NCBI GenBank assembly: GCA_039584685.1
Contig: JBDGXI010000007.1
Span: 1-64,000, forward strand
DNA from: Benthicola sp039584685
GTDB taxonomy: Bacteria; Gemmatimonadota; Gemmatimonadetes; Palauibacterales; Palauibacteraceae
Direction: 5' to 3'
DNA length: 64,000 nt
The position numbers and the translations under genes were made by a program. The notes beneath the pieces were generated by a model. The model worked only from the letters and a program-made list of their open reading frames with translations, did no database searches and had not been told where the DNA came from. This document shows, one piece after another, positions 35,691 to 44,083 of the stretch (positions within the stretch are counted from its first letter, which is position 1; every line of letters starts with the position of its first letter).

Positions 35691-37007
35691 GTGGGCCGAC
35701 CCAATGTCGGCAAGTCCACGCTGTTCAATCGCATCGTTGGACGTCGCCTCGCTATAGTCGCGGAACTCAGCGGAGTGACGCGCGATCGGCAGTTCGCAGA
35801 GGCCGAGTGGGCAGGGAGGGAGTTCCTGCTCGTCGACACCGGGGGCATCAGCGACATCCCCGAACGACCTCTCGACCGGGAGGTGCGGGAACAGGTCATA
35901 GAGGCCATCGAGAGGGCGCAGGCCATCGTGCTCGTTACGGACGGGCGGGCCGGTGTGCACCCGGTGGACGAGCACGTGGCGGATCTCCTGCGCCGATCAG
36001 GACGGCCCGTCGTGCTCGCGGTCAACAAGCTGGACGAGCTGGCCGGGTCCGTGGCTCAGCATGAGTTTCACTCCCTCGGACTCGGTGATCCAGTTGCGGT
36101 GTCTGCGCTCAGCGGGAAGGGAAGCGGAGATCTTCTGGACCGGGTGGTCGCCGCATTGCCCGCCCTCGAGGACACGGATAGCGTCCCCGTCGGACTCAGG
36201 CTCGCCGTCATCGGCAAGCCAAACGTGGGGAAGTCGAGCTTCGTCAATCGTCTCCTGGGAGAAGACCGGGTCCTGGTGCACGACGAGGCGGGAACTACGA
36301 GAGACGCGATCGACACCTTCCTGGAGTTCGAGGGCGAGAGAGTCTGCCTCATCGATACGGCGGGGTTGCGCCGCCGCTCTCGGGTTGACGATGACGTCGA
36401 GTTCTACAGCCGACTGCGAGCCACTTCGGCGATCCAGAGATCGGACGTGTGTCTGTTGGTCGTGGATTGCGACGCCGGCGTCACCAACCAGGACTTCCAC
36501 ATCGGAGAGGAGGCCTGGAACGCGGGGCGGGGACTCGTCCTGGTGGCAAACAAGTGGGACCTGATCGAGGAAAGGGGACCGGACGCGCTGGCGATGTTCG
36601 AGAAGGAGCTCCGTGAAAGGGCTCACTACCTGAGGTGGGTGCCGATCGTCACCACCTCGGCGTTATCCGGGCGGAGGGTGCGGAAGGTCCTGGAAGTTGC
36701 CCGCGAGGTACAGCGGGAGCGATCGCGCAGGATTCCGACGGCCGAGGTCAATCGCGTCCTTCGGTCCCTCGTGAATCGGAAGCAGCCTCCTCAGGGCGGG
36801 CGTGGCGATGTCAGGATATACTACGGGAGCCAGGTGGACGTCGAACCGCCTCTCTTCGTGATCTGGTCGAACCGCCCCAAGGATCTCAAGACGTCATATG
36901 TACGCTATGTGTCGAACGGGTTTCGGCGAGAGTGGGGCTTCTTGGGATCCCCGATCCGGATATCCGTGCGCCAGCGAAGCGACGCGGACCGGAAGCCGAG
37001 GTACTGA
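35691..37007 (+). CDS. der: Ribosome-assembly GTPase Der (EngA); start codon unclear
   Basis: Der has two tandem GTPase domains and assists 50S assembly. Domain 1: GRPNVGKST, DTGG, NKLD. Domain 2: GKPNVGKSS, DTAG, NKWD. A C-terminal KH-like domain follows (VNRVLRSLVNRKQPP). From GTG 35691 there are 438 residues, but this start cuts off the first beta-strand: the same frame upstream encodes GLPTVAIV immediately before GRPNVGKS, with no ATG, GTG or TTG in that frame back at least 90 bases into DUF512. The true start is therefore non-canonical or hidden by a sequence error near 35660-35680. Confidence 0.93.
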   Translation: MGRPNVGKSTLFNRIVGRRLAIVAELSGVTRDRQFAEAEWAGREFLLVDTGGISDIPERPLDREVREQVIEAIERAQAIVLVTDGRAGVHPVDEHVADLLRRSGRPVVLAVNKLDELAGSVAQHEFHSLGLGDPVAVSALSGKGSGDLLDRVVAALPALEDTDSVPVGLRLAVIGKPNVGKSSFVNRLLGEDRVLVHDEAGTTRDAIDTFLEFEGERVCLIDTAGLRRRSRVDDDVEFYSRLRATSAIQRSDVCLLVVDCDAGVTNQDFHIGEEAWNAGRGLVLVANKWDLIEERGPDALAMFEKELRERAHYLRWVPIVTTSALSGRRVRKVLEVAREVQRERSRRIPTAEVNRVLRSLVNRKQPPQGGRGDVRIYYGSQVDVEPPLFVIWSNRPKDLKTSYVRYVSNGFRREWGFLGSPIRISVRQRSDADRKPRY

Positions 37008-37028
37008 TTCGATGCGGTGGAGCGCCGG

Positions 37029-37664
37029 ATGACGATCGGCCTGCTGGTCCTGGCAGCCTACCTGATGGGCTCGATTCCCACGAGCTACCTCGTGGGAAAG
37101 CTCCGCGGTATAGATCTCCGCGAGCACGGCAGCGGCAACCTGGGTGGAACCAATGCCTTCCGCGTCATGGGGATCGGGGCCGCGGTACCGGTCGTGGCGA
37201 TCGATGTTCTCAAGGGTTTCATCCCGGCCCAATTCTTCCCGGCCTGGGACGGCTCCGCTATCGGAGACCTGGCGCTGCTCTACGGACTCGCCGCCATCCT
37301 GGGACACGTGTGGTCGGTGTTCATGCGCTTCCAGGGGGGCAAGGGCGTGGCCACGGGCGCCGGCGTGCTGGTGGCGCTCGCCCCCGCGTCTGCCTTGATC
37401 GGACTGCTGGTGTGGATCGGCTTCGTGGCGATCACGCGTTACGTTTCCGTGGCCTCGATCGCGGCCGCCACTTCCGTTCCGGTGACGGCCTGGTTAGCCG
37501 ACGAGTCCAGTTCCACCGTGGTCTTCTGTGCTGCTATCGCGATCTTCGTGTGGTGGACGCATCGTGGCAACCTGGGGAGATTGACTCGCGGCCAGGAGAA
37601 CAGGTTTGGCGCGGGACGAAGCGAAGACCTGGCTGCCGGAGAGGAAGGTGAGCGTGCTGAGTGA
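37029..37664 (+). CDS. plsY: Glycerol-3-phosphate acyltransferase PlsY
   Basis: A 211-residue integral membrane enzyme that uses acyl-phosphate to acylate glycerol-3-phosphate. The three family motifs are visible: GSIPTSYLVGK, GSGNLGGTNAFRVMG, and FQGGKGVATGAG. Several membrane helices span the protein. ATG 37029 is preferred over GTG 37017. gpsA, which makes its substrate, overlaps its 3' end. Confidence 0.95.
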   Translation: MTIGLLVLAAYLMGSIPTSYLVGKLRGIDLREHGSGNLGGTNAFRVMGIGAAVPVVAIDVLKGFIPAQFFPAWDGSAIGDLALLYGLAAILGHVWSVFMRFQGGKGVATGAGVLVALAPASALIGLLVWIGFVAITRYVSVASIAAATSVPVTAWLADESSSTVVFCAAIAIFVWWTHRGNLGRLTRGQENRFGAGRSEDLAAGEEGERAE

Positions 37665-38670
37665 CCGAATAGCGGTCCTTGGGGCGGGGAGCTGGGGCAC
37701 GGCGCTGGCCAATGTTCTGGCCTCGAATGGGCATTCGACCCAACTCTGGGCCTACGAACCGGCGGTGGCTGACAGCATCAACTCGAATCACCGAAACGAC
37801 AAGTACCTCCCGGGGGTCGATCTGGAGCCTTCTCTCGGCGCTACCGGGGACATGGCAGTGGCCCTGCAGGATGCGGGCGTGGTCGTATCGGTCAGCCCAT
37901 CCCACGTCGTGCGGAACGTCATGGGTGAGGCCCGGCGGCTCCTGGGGGATGACCTGCCTCTGATCGTTACTGCTTCGAAGGGCATCGAGATCCACACGGA
38001 CCTGAGGATGAGTGAAGTCCTCCGGGAGGTCCTGGGGGAGGACATGGCCGGTGGCTGCGTGGTCCTGTCCGGTCCGAGCTTCGCTGCCGAGCTCGCGCGG
38101 CGGCTCCCGACGGCCGTCACCCTCGCATCGCGAGATGAGGCCAACGCCGTTCAGGTGCAGAGCCTGTTCCAGAACGAACACTTCCGCCTCTATACACAGG
38201 CGGACCTCGTCGGCACCGAGCTGGGGGGAGCGCTCAAGAACGTGATCGCCCTGGCGGCCGGAATCAGTGACGGCCTCGGGCTCGGCACCAACGCGAGGGC
38301 GGCCCTGATGACCAGGGGCCTGGCCGAGATCGGTCGTCTGGCCGAACGGCTGGGCGGCGAGGGGGCGACCCTGGCCGGCCTGGCCGGAGTGGGAGATCTC
38401 ATCCTGACGTGCACGGGGGACTTGAGTCGAAATCGCCAGGTGGGCCTTGCCGTCGGCCGTGGGGAGAGACTGACCGATGTGCTGGCCGGAATGACGGCTG
38501 TAGCCGAAGGAGTGCGGACCACGGAGGCCGCCAGAGACCTTGCGGAGCGACACGGGGTGGAAATGCCCATCGTGGGTGCTGTATACTCTATTCTGTACGA
38601 AGACGTGGACCCGAGGAGGGCGCTTGCCCTCCTGATGTCCAGAGAACCCAAGCCAGAGCGCTGGAGTTGA
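37654..38670 (+). CDS. gpsA: Glycerol-3-phosphate dehydrogenase [NAD(P)+]
   Basis: A 338-residue dehydrogenase that makes glycerol-3-phosphate from dihydroxyacetone phosphate. The nucleotide-binding start is IAVLGAGSWGTALANVLA; the catalytic region includes ELGGALKNVIALAAGISDGL and later GLAGVGDLILTCTGDLSRN. GTG 37654 is chosen over GTG 37648 because GAGAGGAAGG (37638-37647) is better spaced from it. It overlaps plsY by 11 bp, so substrate supply and use are coupled. Confidence 0.95.
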   Translation: MLSDRIAVLGAGSWGTALANVLASNGHSTQLWAYEPAVADSINSNHRNDKYLPGVDLEPSLGATGDMAVALQDAGVVVSVSPSHVVRNVMGEARRLLGDDLPLIVTASKGIEIHTDLRMSEVLREVLGEDMAGGCVVLSGPSFAAELARRLPTAVTLASRDEANAVQVQSLFQNEHFRLYTQADLVGTELGGALKNVIALAAGISDGLGLGTNARAALMTRGLAEIGRLAERLGGEGATLAGLAGVGDLILTCTGDLSRNRQVGLAVGRGERLTDVLAGMTAVAEGVRTTEAARDLAERHGVEMPIVGAVYSILYEDVDPRRALALLMSREPKPERWS

Positions 38671-38675
38671 GTTCG

Positions 38676-39032
38676 GTGGAAGATCGAATCGCCCCGAAGG
38701 AATACTACTCGATCGGTGAAGTGTGCGAGATCACAGGCCTGAAGCCGCACGTCCTGCGCTACTGGGAAACCCAGTTTCCGGCGCTCAATCCGTCCAAGAA
38801 CCGGGCGGGGAACCGGGTGTACCGGCGCAAGGAGATCAAGCTCATCCACTTGCTCCGCCACCTCCTGTATGCGGAGAAGTACACGATCGATGGAGCCCGC
38901 CACAAGCTGGACCAGTTGCGTAAGGAAGGAAAACTGGCCCGGGCTGCCCGGGTAGCGTGGGATCGGGAGACGGTTCGTGACCTGAGACGGGAAGCGGACG
39001 GTCTGGTGGATTTGCTGGCACTCGGCGAATGA
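38676..39032 (+). CDS. MerR-family transcriptional regulator
   Basis: A 118-residue protein with an N-terminal MerR winged helix: YYSIGEVCEITGLKPHVLRYWE near residues 9-30, then a wing with NRVYRRKEIKLI. A short helix follows, but no cysteine-rich effector domain, so this is the short MerR type seen beside gpsA/surE in several phyla. GTG 38676 has GGAG 9 bp upstream; TTG 38667 is an alternative. It overlaps surE by ATGA. Its target is not evident. Confidence 0.88.
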   Translation: MEDRIAPKEYYSIGEVCEITGLKPHVLRYWETQFPALNPSKNRAGNRVYRRKEIKLIHLLRHLLYAEKYTIDGARHKLDQLRKEGKLARAARVAWDRETVRDLRREADGLVDLLALGE

Positions 39033-39823
39033 CGCCGGACGGCGAAGACAGCCACGCAGCTTCCGTGGACCCCCCTTCGATTCTCTGCACCAACGATGAT
39101 GGCATCCACGCCATCGGCTTGAAGACGTTGATCCAGGTCGCGTCGAGTCTCGGGGAGGTGCGGGTGGTAGCTCCGGACCGGGAGCAAAGCGCCACCAGTC
39201 ACTCCCTGACGGTGCATCGACCACTCCGGGCCACCCGGACTCCCGAAGGGCACCACGTGATCGACGGCACTCCGACCGATTGCGTGCTGATCGGAATCAA
39301 CCAGCTCCTCGATCAACCGCCGGACTTCGTCCTCTCGGGCGTCAACCACGGCCCGAACATGGGAGAAGACGTCCTCTACTCGGGGACCGTGGCGGCCGCC
39401 ATGGAGGGCACGATACTGGGAATTCCGGCGATCGCCGTCTCGTATTCCAGCCGGGCGGCGGACCGGATCCCCGGATACGCGGACGTTCTCACCGATTTGA
39501 TAGGTGCGCTGGTCCGGCGGTCCGACTTCCCCGAGGAGACCTTCTTCAACATCAACCTGCCCGACGTCCCGGCGGACGAGTTGAATGGGGTGCGCGTGAC
39601 TACCCTCGGACGGAGAGTCTATGCCGACTCCCTGACGCGACGCGAGGATCCGTCCGGCCGGGAGTACTTCTGGATCGGTGGTGGAGTCTCCCGCTGGAGC
39701 GGCCGCGACGATTCCGACTTTCGCGCGGTGCAGGCCGGTTACGTCTCCGTCACGCCTCTCCATCTCGACCTTACGAACTACCGTCTGATCAGCGAGGTCC
39801 GGTCGTGGATGCTGGGAGGATAG
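39029..39823 (+). CDS. surE: 5'/3'-nucleotidase SurE
   Basis: A 264-residue metal-dependent nucleotidase. The metal motif is ILCTNDDGIHAIGLKTL, followed by VVAPDREQSATSHSLT and FVLSGVNHGPNMGEDVLYSG, all diagnostic. The first 16 residues are a variable extension. surE and pcm are neighbours in many bacteria, as here, and the two overlap by 19 bp. Confidence 0.95.
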   Translation: MTPDGEDSHAASVDPPSILCTNDDGIHAIGLKTLIQVASSLGEVRVVAPDREQSATSHSLTVHRPLRATRTPEGHHVIDGTPTDCVLIGINQLLDQPPDFVLSGVNHGPNMGEDVLYSGTVAAAMEGTILGIPAIAVSYSSRAADRIPGYADVLTDLIGALVRRSDFPEETFFNINLPDVPADELNGVRVTTLGRRVYADSLTRREDPSGREYFWIGGGVSRWSGRDDSDFRAVQAGYVSVTPLHLDLTNYRLISEVRSWMLGG

Positions 39824-40470
39824 ATCCCGCATATCGCCGCGATCGGCGGCGGCTTATCGAGAAGCTGCAGGCGGGCGGTGTGAACGACCTTGCCATCCTG
39901 CATGCCTTCGACGCGATTCCGAGGCACATGTTCGTTCCGGACGCGATCATTCACCGCTCCTACGAGGATGTCGCCCTCCCGCTGGGCCACGGGCAGACGA
40001 TCTCGAGGCCCGGGGCACACGCGCTGCATCTCGAGCTGGCCGCCTTAAGCGGCGAGGAGAAGGTACTGGAAATCGGAACGGGCTCGGGTTACCAGACGGC
40101 TCTTCTGAGCCAGCTCGCCGCCCACGTCTACTCGGTGGAAACCGTCGAGGAGCTCGGGGACCTTGCCGATGAACGGTTGCAGGAACTCGCGGTGGAGAAC
40201 GTCACCCTTCGCATCGGCGATGGCAGCGGGGGCTGGCCCGAACACGCACCCTACGACGTCATCCTGTGCGGTGCGGCCGCCCCACGGGTACCGGAGCCGC
40301 TCGTGACGCAGCTGGCGGTCGGTGGCCGCCTCATCATCCCCGTGGGGAAGGACTCCGGGCAGCACCTGATCCGCGTCACGCTCGGCAGCGACGGGCAGTT
40401 GCATGAGGAAGCCGTGGACAGCGCGCGCTTCGTGCCGCTTACGGGGGAAGAGGGATGGCAAAGCGATTGA
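39805..40470 (+). CDS. pcm: Protein-L-isoaspartate O-methyltransferase
   Basis: A 221-residue repair methyltransferase acting on isoaspartyl residues. Family segments are HAFDAIPRHMFVPD, the LGHGQTISRPG substrate loop, SAM motif VLEIGTGSGYQTALL, and YDVILCGAAAPRVPEPL. GTG 39805 lies inside the surE 3' end and gives the normal N-terminus (DAGRIDPAYRRDRR); no ATG exists in this frame nearby. The start is the least certain part. Confidence 0.93.
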   Translation: MDAGRIDPAYRRDRRRLIEKLQAGGVNDLAILHAFDAIPRHMFVPDAIIHRSYEDVALPLGHGQTISRPGAHALHLELAALSGEEKVLEIGTGSGYQTALLSQLAAHVYSVETVEELGDLADERLQELAVENVTLRIGDGSGGWPEHAPYDVILCGAAAPRVPEPLVTQLAVGGRLIIPVGKDSGQHLIRVTLGSDGQLHEEAVDSARFVPLTGEEGWQSD

Positions 40471-40489
40471 CGGGCAACGGGTGGCGTAG

Positions 40490-41161
40490 ATGACCGAGCT
40501 GCTGATTGAGTACGTTCAGATAGGCGCCGAACTGGGGCGAACGTGGGGTCCGCTGATCGTGTTCGTCCTGATGGCCATCGAGAGTTCTTTCATCCCGTTT
40601 CCGTCGGAAGTAGTCATGATCCCGGCCGGCTTCATGGCCGCCCGCGGAGAGTTCCTTCCACCTGACCCGGCGCTCGGGCTGGCCGTGGCCGTGATCGCGG
40701 GGATTCTGGGCTCTCTGGCGGGCGCATTCGTCAACTACGGACTCTCTCTGAAGCTCGGCCGGCCCTTTCTGTACAGGTACGGCCGGTACTTCTTTCTTCC
40801 GGCGTCGGCGCTGGACCGCTCGGAGGAGCTCTTCCGCCGCCACGGTGAAATCACCACTTTCGTCTGCCGGCTCATTCCCGCCGTTCGTCAGCTCATCTCG
40901 ATTCCGGCAGGTCTGTCACGCATGCGGTTCGGCAGGTTCGCGCTATTCACGGGACTCGGAGCTGGGATCTGGGTCATCATCCTGGCTCTGACGGGATTCG
41001 GACTGGGGAAGGGCACCCGCGAGATGAGCTACGCCGAGCTGGTGCATTCGGGCGAAGCCCTCATCGGGGGCAACCTCCCGTGGATCTTCGGCGGACTCGC
41101 CCTCATAGTCGCGGTCTACGTCTGGGTTCACCGCCGGGTCATGCACGGGGGCTCGCATTGA
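40490..41161 (+). CDS. DedA-family membrane protein
   Basis: A 223-residue integral membrane protein of the DedA/VTT superfamily: the early re-entrant loop ESSFIPFPSEVVMIPAG and the later RLIPAVRQLISIPAGLSRM are diagnostic. DedA proteins act in undecaprenyl-phosphate or phospholipid recycling. A second, divergent DedA is encoded at 62453-63085. It follows pcm by 19 bp. Confidence 0.92.
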   Translation: MTELLIEYVQIGAELGRTWGPLIVFVLMAIESSFIPFPSEVVMIPAGFMAARGEFLPPDPALGLAVAVIAGILGSLAGAFVNYGLSLKLGRPFLYRYGRYFFLPASALDRSEELFRRHGEITTFVCRLIPAVRQLISIPAGLSRMRFGRFALFTGLGAGIWVIILALTGFGLGKGTREMSYAELVHSGEALIGGNLPWIFGGLALIVAVYVWVHRRVMHGGSH

Positions 41162-41224
41162 CTGGGCCGCCGGACTTCCCCTAGTTTCTTCCGCTGCGCG
41201 GTAAACGGCGGTCCGGGCCCGAGG

Positions 41225-41304
41225 GGAGGCCTCCGTCAGATGCCGAGGCGGCAGACAGCGTGAATCGCTGTAACATATTGGCAATAATGGATTTACATAC
41301 TTTG
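41225..41304 (+). promoter_or_regulatory. AT-rich upstream patch of the second TPR gene
   Basis: The 191-bp gap before the TPR gene holds a perfect palindrome GGAGGCCTCC (41225-41234). An unusually AT-rich stretch (41271-41304) includes TTGGCA (41278-41283) and CAATAATGG. No pair of hexamers has a 16-18 bp spacing, so the promoter is suspected from composition only. Confidence 0.25.
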
Positions 41305-41352
41305 CGTCCGTCATCAGGCGCTTGAGGTTACGGAAAGGCGTGGCAGGGATAC

Positions 41353-42189
41353 ATGGCTAAATCGATGGCCCGCGAGAAGCGGCCTCAAGATCTGGACACC
41401 GAAGATCATGTCACCGAGCGGATCCTGGAAGCCGCGACGTGGGCGGAGACCCACCGGAGGGCGGTGATCGCCGGTGGAATCGCGCTCGTGGCAGTCGTCG
41501 CCGCGGCTTTCTACTACCAGGATTATCGGGAGAAGCTCGTCGCGCGCGCCTCCGTCCGCCTCCAGGAGATCCAGATCGCGTCACAGTCCGCGGACATCGA
41601 GACGGTCCGCTCCGAGCTTCGCATCTTCATCGACCAGTATTCCGGTACTTCCTACGCCAGCCAGGCCCGGGTCGCCCTGGGGGATCTCGAACTGCGTCGA
41701 GACAGCCTCGGTCTCGCGATCCAGGCCCTCGAGCCCGTTGCGGACCTGGGCGAGGCCAACCCTCTCTCGTACACGGCCATGGAGATGATTGCGGCCGCCT
41801 ACGAACAGGGGGGCGACGCGGACCGGGCGCTCCAATGGTACGAACGACTACAGTCGAATGCGCGCTTCGACTACCAGCGTCACCGCGCGATGGCCGAGCA
41901 GGCCCGCCTGCACACGATCGGTGGGAGGTACGCGGAGGCTGCCGCGCTGTACGAGCAGCTGGTGGATGAGGCCGAGGAGGATCCGGCTGGCCAGGAGGTG
42001 TACGCCGTCCGTCTCGGCGAGGTGCGGGCCATCGAACGCTTCGGTGCAGTGGCGGCGGCGGCGCTCCCGGTTGCTCCGGAACCGACCGCCAGCCCGACCG
42101 AGGTACCCGTGGATGCCAGCGGGCAGGCCGCCGAGGAGGCACCGGCCGGCGATGGGGCCCCGGGAGAGGTGGACGAGCCGGCGAGCTGA
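41353..42189 (+). CDS. Membrane-anchored TPR protein (YfgM-like layout)
   Basis: A 278-residue protein with a cytoplasmic N-terminus, one membrane helix (AVIAGGIALVAVVAAAFYY, near residues 37-56) and a periplasmic TPR domain to about 225. It has an Ala/Pro/Glu-rich tail. This is the layout of YfgM, a SecYEG-associated protein; similarity is by architecture, not by motif. It starts ATG 41353 and is the last plus-strand gene before the convergent junction. Confidence 0.75.
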   Translation: MAKSMAREKRPQDLDTEDHVTERILEAATWAETHRRAVIAGGIALVAVVAAAFYYQDYREKLVARASVRLQEIQIASQSADIETVRSELRIFIDQYSGTSYASQARVALGDLELRRDSLGLAIQALEPVADLGEANPLSYTAMEMIAAAYEQGGDADRALQWYERLQSNARFDYQRHRAMAEQARLHTIGGRYAEAAALYEQLVDEAEEDPAGQEVYAVRLGEVRAIERFGAVAAAALPVAPEPTASPTEVPVDASGQAAEEAPAGDGAPGEVDEPAS

Positions 42190-42365
42190 GGAAGGCTATC
42201 CTGGCCTACCTGCCGTCAACGGCGCATAACATACATTATGTAAACTAGGGTGATGACGGGCAACTTGCGTCTGGCACGGCGACACTTCCCCAGCCTTCGT
42301 TGTGAGCGGAAGCCCGCCCGTCTCTCCCTACCCGCCGAAGAGGTCAGGCGGGCCGGACGGAAGAA
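42190..42365. other. Convergent intergenic region with hairpins
   Basis: The 176 bp between the plus-strand TPR gene and the minus-strand GT2 gene contain no gene. A small AT-rich hairpin, ACATA/TATGT with loop CAT (42229-42241), lies near the TPR stop. A GC hairpin, CCCGCC/GGCGGG (42331-42352), lies near the GT2 stop. Either could help end transcription from its side, but neither has a T-run. Confidence 0.35.
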
Positions 42366-43127
42366 TCAGAGACGACCGAACAGAGACGCGAATCGCAGGG
42401 CCCACACACGCCACACGGCTTCGCGCACGATCCTCCCGGACATCTTGCTCTCGCCCTCCACCCGATCGACGAACACGATCGGCACCTCCCCGACGCGAAA
42501 CCCGTTCTTCCACGCGCGGAAGTCCATCTCGATCTGAAAGGCGTATCCGGTGGAGCCGACGCTCTCAAAGTCGATCGACTCGAGTACTTCCCGCCGGAAA
42601 CACTTGAATCCGGCCGTGGCGTCCGACAACGGGAGCCCCGTAACCACGCGAGCGTACCGGTTAGCGAACCACGACAGCAGCAGGCGCGACATCGGCCAGT
42701 TGACGACATTGACGCCGCGCACATAGCGAGAGCCGATCACCAGGTCGAGGTCGCCCTCCACCGCGTTGAGCAGATCCGGCAGGTACTTGGGATCGTGTGA
42801 GTGATCCGAGTCCATCTCGATGAGAAACTCGTAGCCACGCTCGAGGCCCCAGGTGAATCCCCTGAGATACGCGCTGCCCAGTCCCTGCTTGCCTTCTCTA
42901 TGGACCACATGTATCCGGGAGCTCTCGGCCGCCATTCCGTCCGCCAGCTCGCCTGTGCCATCCGGTGAAGCGTCGTCGACGACCAGAACGTCGATGCGGG
43001 GATCCTGGTCGAGGACCGCCGGCAGGATCGAGGCCAGGTTCGCCGCCTCGTTGTATGTGGGCATGACCACGAGCACCCTGCCCTGCCCGCCGGCCTCCGT
43101 TCCACCAGCTTCCCGAGACTCGTTCAA
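42366..43127 (-). CDS. GT2 glycosyltransferase, dolichol/polyprenol-phosphate mannosyltransferase type
   Basis: A 253-residue DPM1-type enzyme: VVMPTYNEAANLASILPAVL, DDASPDGTGELAD, the metal motif EMDSDHSHDPKYLPDLL, and DATAGFKCFRREVL. Such enzymes transfer a sugar from a nucleotide donor to polyprenyl phosphate on the cytoplasmic side. TTG 43127 is chosen: it overlaps the previous stop (TTGA) and has AGGAGAGG just upstream; longer starts would run far into the neighbour. Last gene of the minus-strand glycan cassette. Confidence 0.88.
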   Translation of the reverse strand: MNESREAGGTEAGGQGRVLVVMPTYNEAANLASILPAVLDQDPRIDVLVVDDASPDGTGELADGMAAESSRIHVVHREGKQGLGSAYLRGFTWGLERGYEFLIEMDSDHSHDPKYLPDLLNAVEGDLDLVIGSRYVRGVNVVNWPMSRLLLSWFANRYARVVTGLPLSDATAGFKCFRREVLESIDFESVGSTGYAFQIEMDFRAWKNGFRVGEVPIVFVDRVEGESKMSGRIVREAVWRVWALRFASLFGRL

Positions 43128-44083
43128 GCCAACCTCTCCTCTTCCTTTCCGAAGCGCGGCCACAGCAGGACTAGAAGCAGTGCCACGAGCTCGGCCAGGA
43201 CCATCCACACCCGGGCCATGATCGCCACGGCCGCTGCAACTCCAACCGCCAGTCCCCCCAGCTCAGCGAGCAGAGCCGTCATCGCGCCCTCTCTCACTAC
43301 CAGGCCCCCCGGGGCAACCAGCACCAGGTAGCCTATAACGTAGCTGGCGGCAAATACGCCCGTAAGTACATGTACTTGACTGATTTCCCATGGTACTCCC
43401 ACGCCACGCAACAGGAGCAGAAAGCCCACGCCGTACAACAGCCACGCCGCGAGCATGCCGAATCCGGCGCGAAGGATGTCACGGGCGCCCAGGTCCGCAC
43501 CGACCACGGTCTCGCCGAGCCACGACCCGAGCCGCTCTGCGATCCACCGAATCACCCTGGGATGGAGGCCCGCGAACAGAATCAGCCCCAACGTCAACGA
43601 CCCCGGCAGCCAACCGCTGTCTCCACCAGCCCATTCCACACCAATCGTGGCAACCGAGATCGCTGCGCCGGTGACCAGTGAGATGATCTGGAACGTCAAG
43701 GCCGACACGAGGGCCGCCGCCCCGGAATCACCCCGGCCCTTCATGTACACGGCCAGGCCGCCAAGTTGCCACACTTTCCCGGGGATATACCGACCGAAAT
43801 TGGTGACCACCCATACCCTGACAACCTCCGCCGGGCGGGCAGCCCCTCCGGTGCGCCGAAACAGCCCGGCCCACACGAGGCCCATCAGGAACAGGTTGCC
43901 CACGCCGACCCCGACGGCGGCCGTCAGCCACCACGGGTCGAACGACCAGTCGAACCTTCGTGTCGCCGCCAGGATCTCATCCAGCGACGTCCACTGGCCG
44001 CGAAGTAGCGCACCCACGAAAACGAGCGCCACTGAGAGGAATACGAAGGTGGCGAGCCGACGCGCACGCGGGGTGACGGTCAT
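43124..44083 (-). CDS. LPG-synthase-type (UPF0104) polytopic membrane protein
   Basis: A 319-residue membrane protein with about eight hydrophobic helices. Two family features are clear: NFGRYIPGKVWQLGGLAVYM near residues 95-115 and VLVAPGGLVVREGAM near 265-280. The superfamily includes lysylphosphatidylglycerol synthase membrane domains and proteins of glycan clusters that may move or modify lipid-linked intermediates. The role here is open. ATG 44083 overlaps the YfhO-like stop. Confidence 0.82.
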   Translation of the reverse strand: MTVTPRARRLATFVFLSVALVFVGALLRGQWTSLDEILAATRRFDWSFDPWWLTAAVGVGVGNLFLMGLVWAGLFRRTGGAARPAEVVRVWVVTNFGRYIPGKVWQLGGLAVYMKGRGDSGAAALVSALTFQIISLVTGAAISVATIGVEWAGGDSGWLPGSLTLGLILFAGLHPRVIRWIAERLGSWLGETVVGADLGARDILRAGFGMLAAWLLYGVGFLLLLRGVGVPWEISQVHVLTGVFAASYVIGYLVLVAPGGLVVREGAMTALLAELGGLAVGVAAAVAIMARVWMVLAELVALLLVLLWPRFGKEEERLA

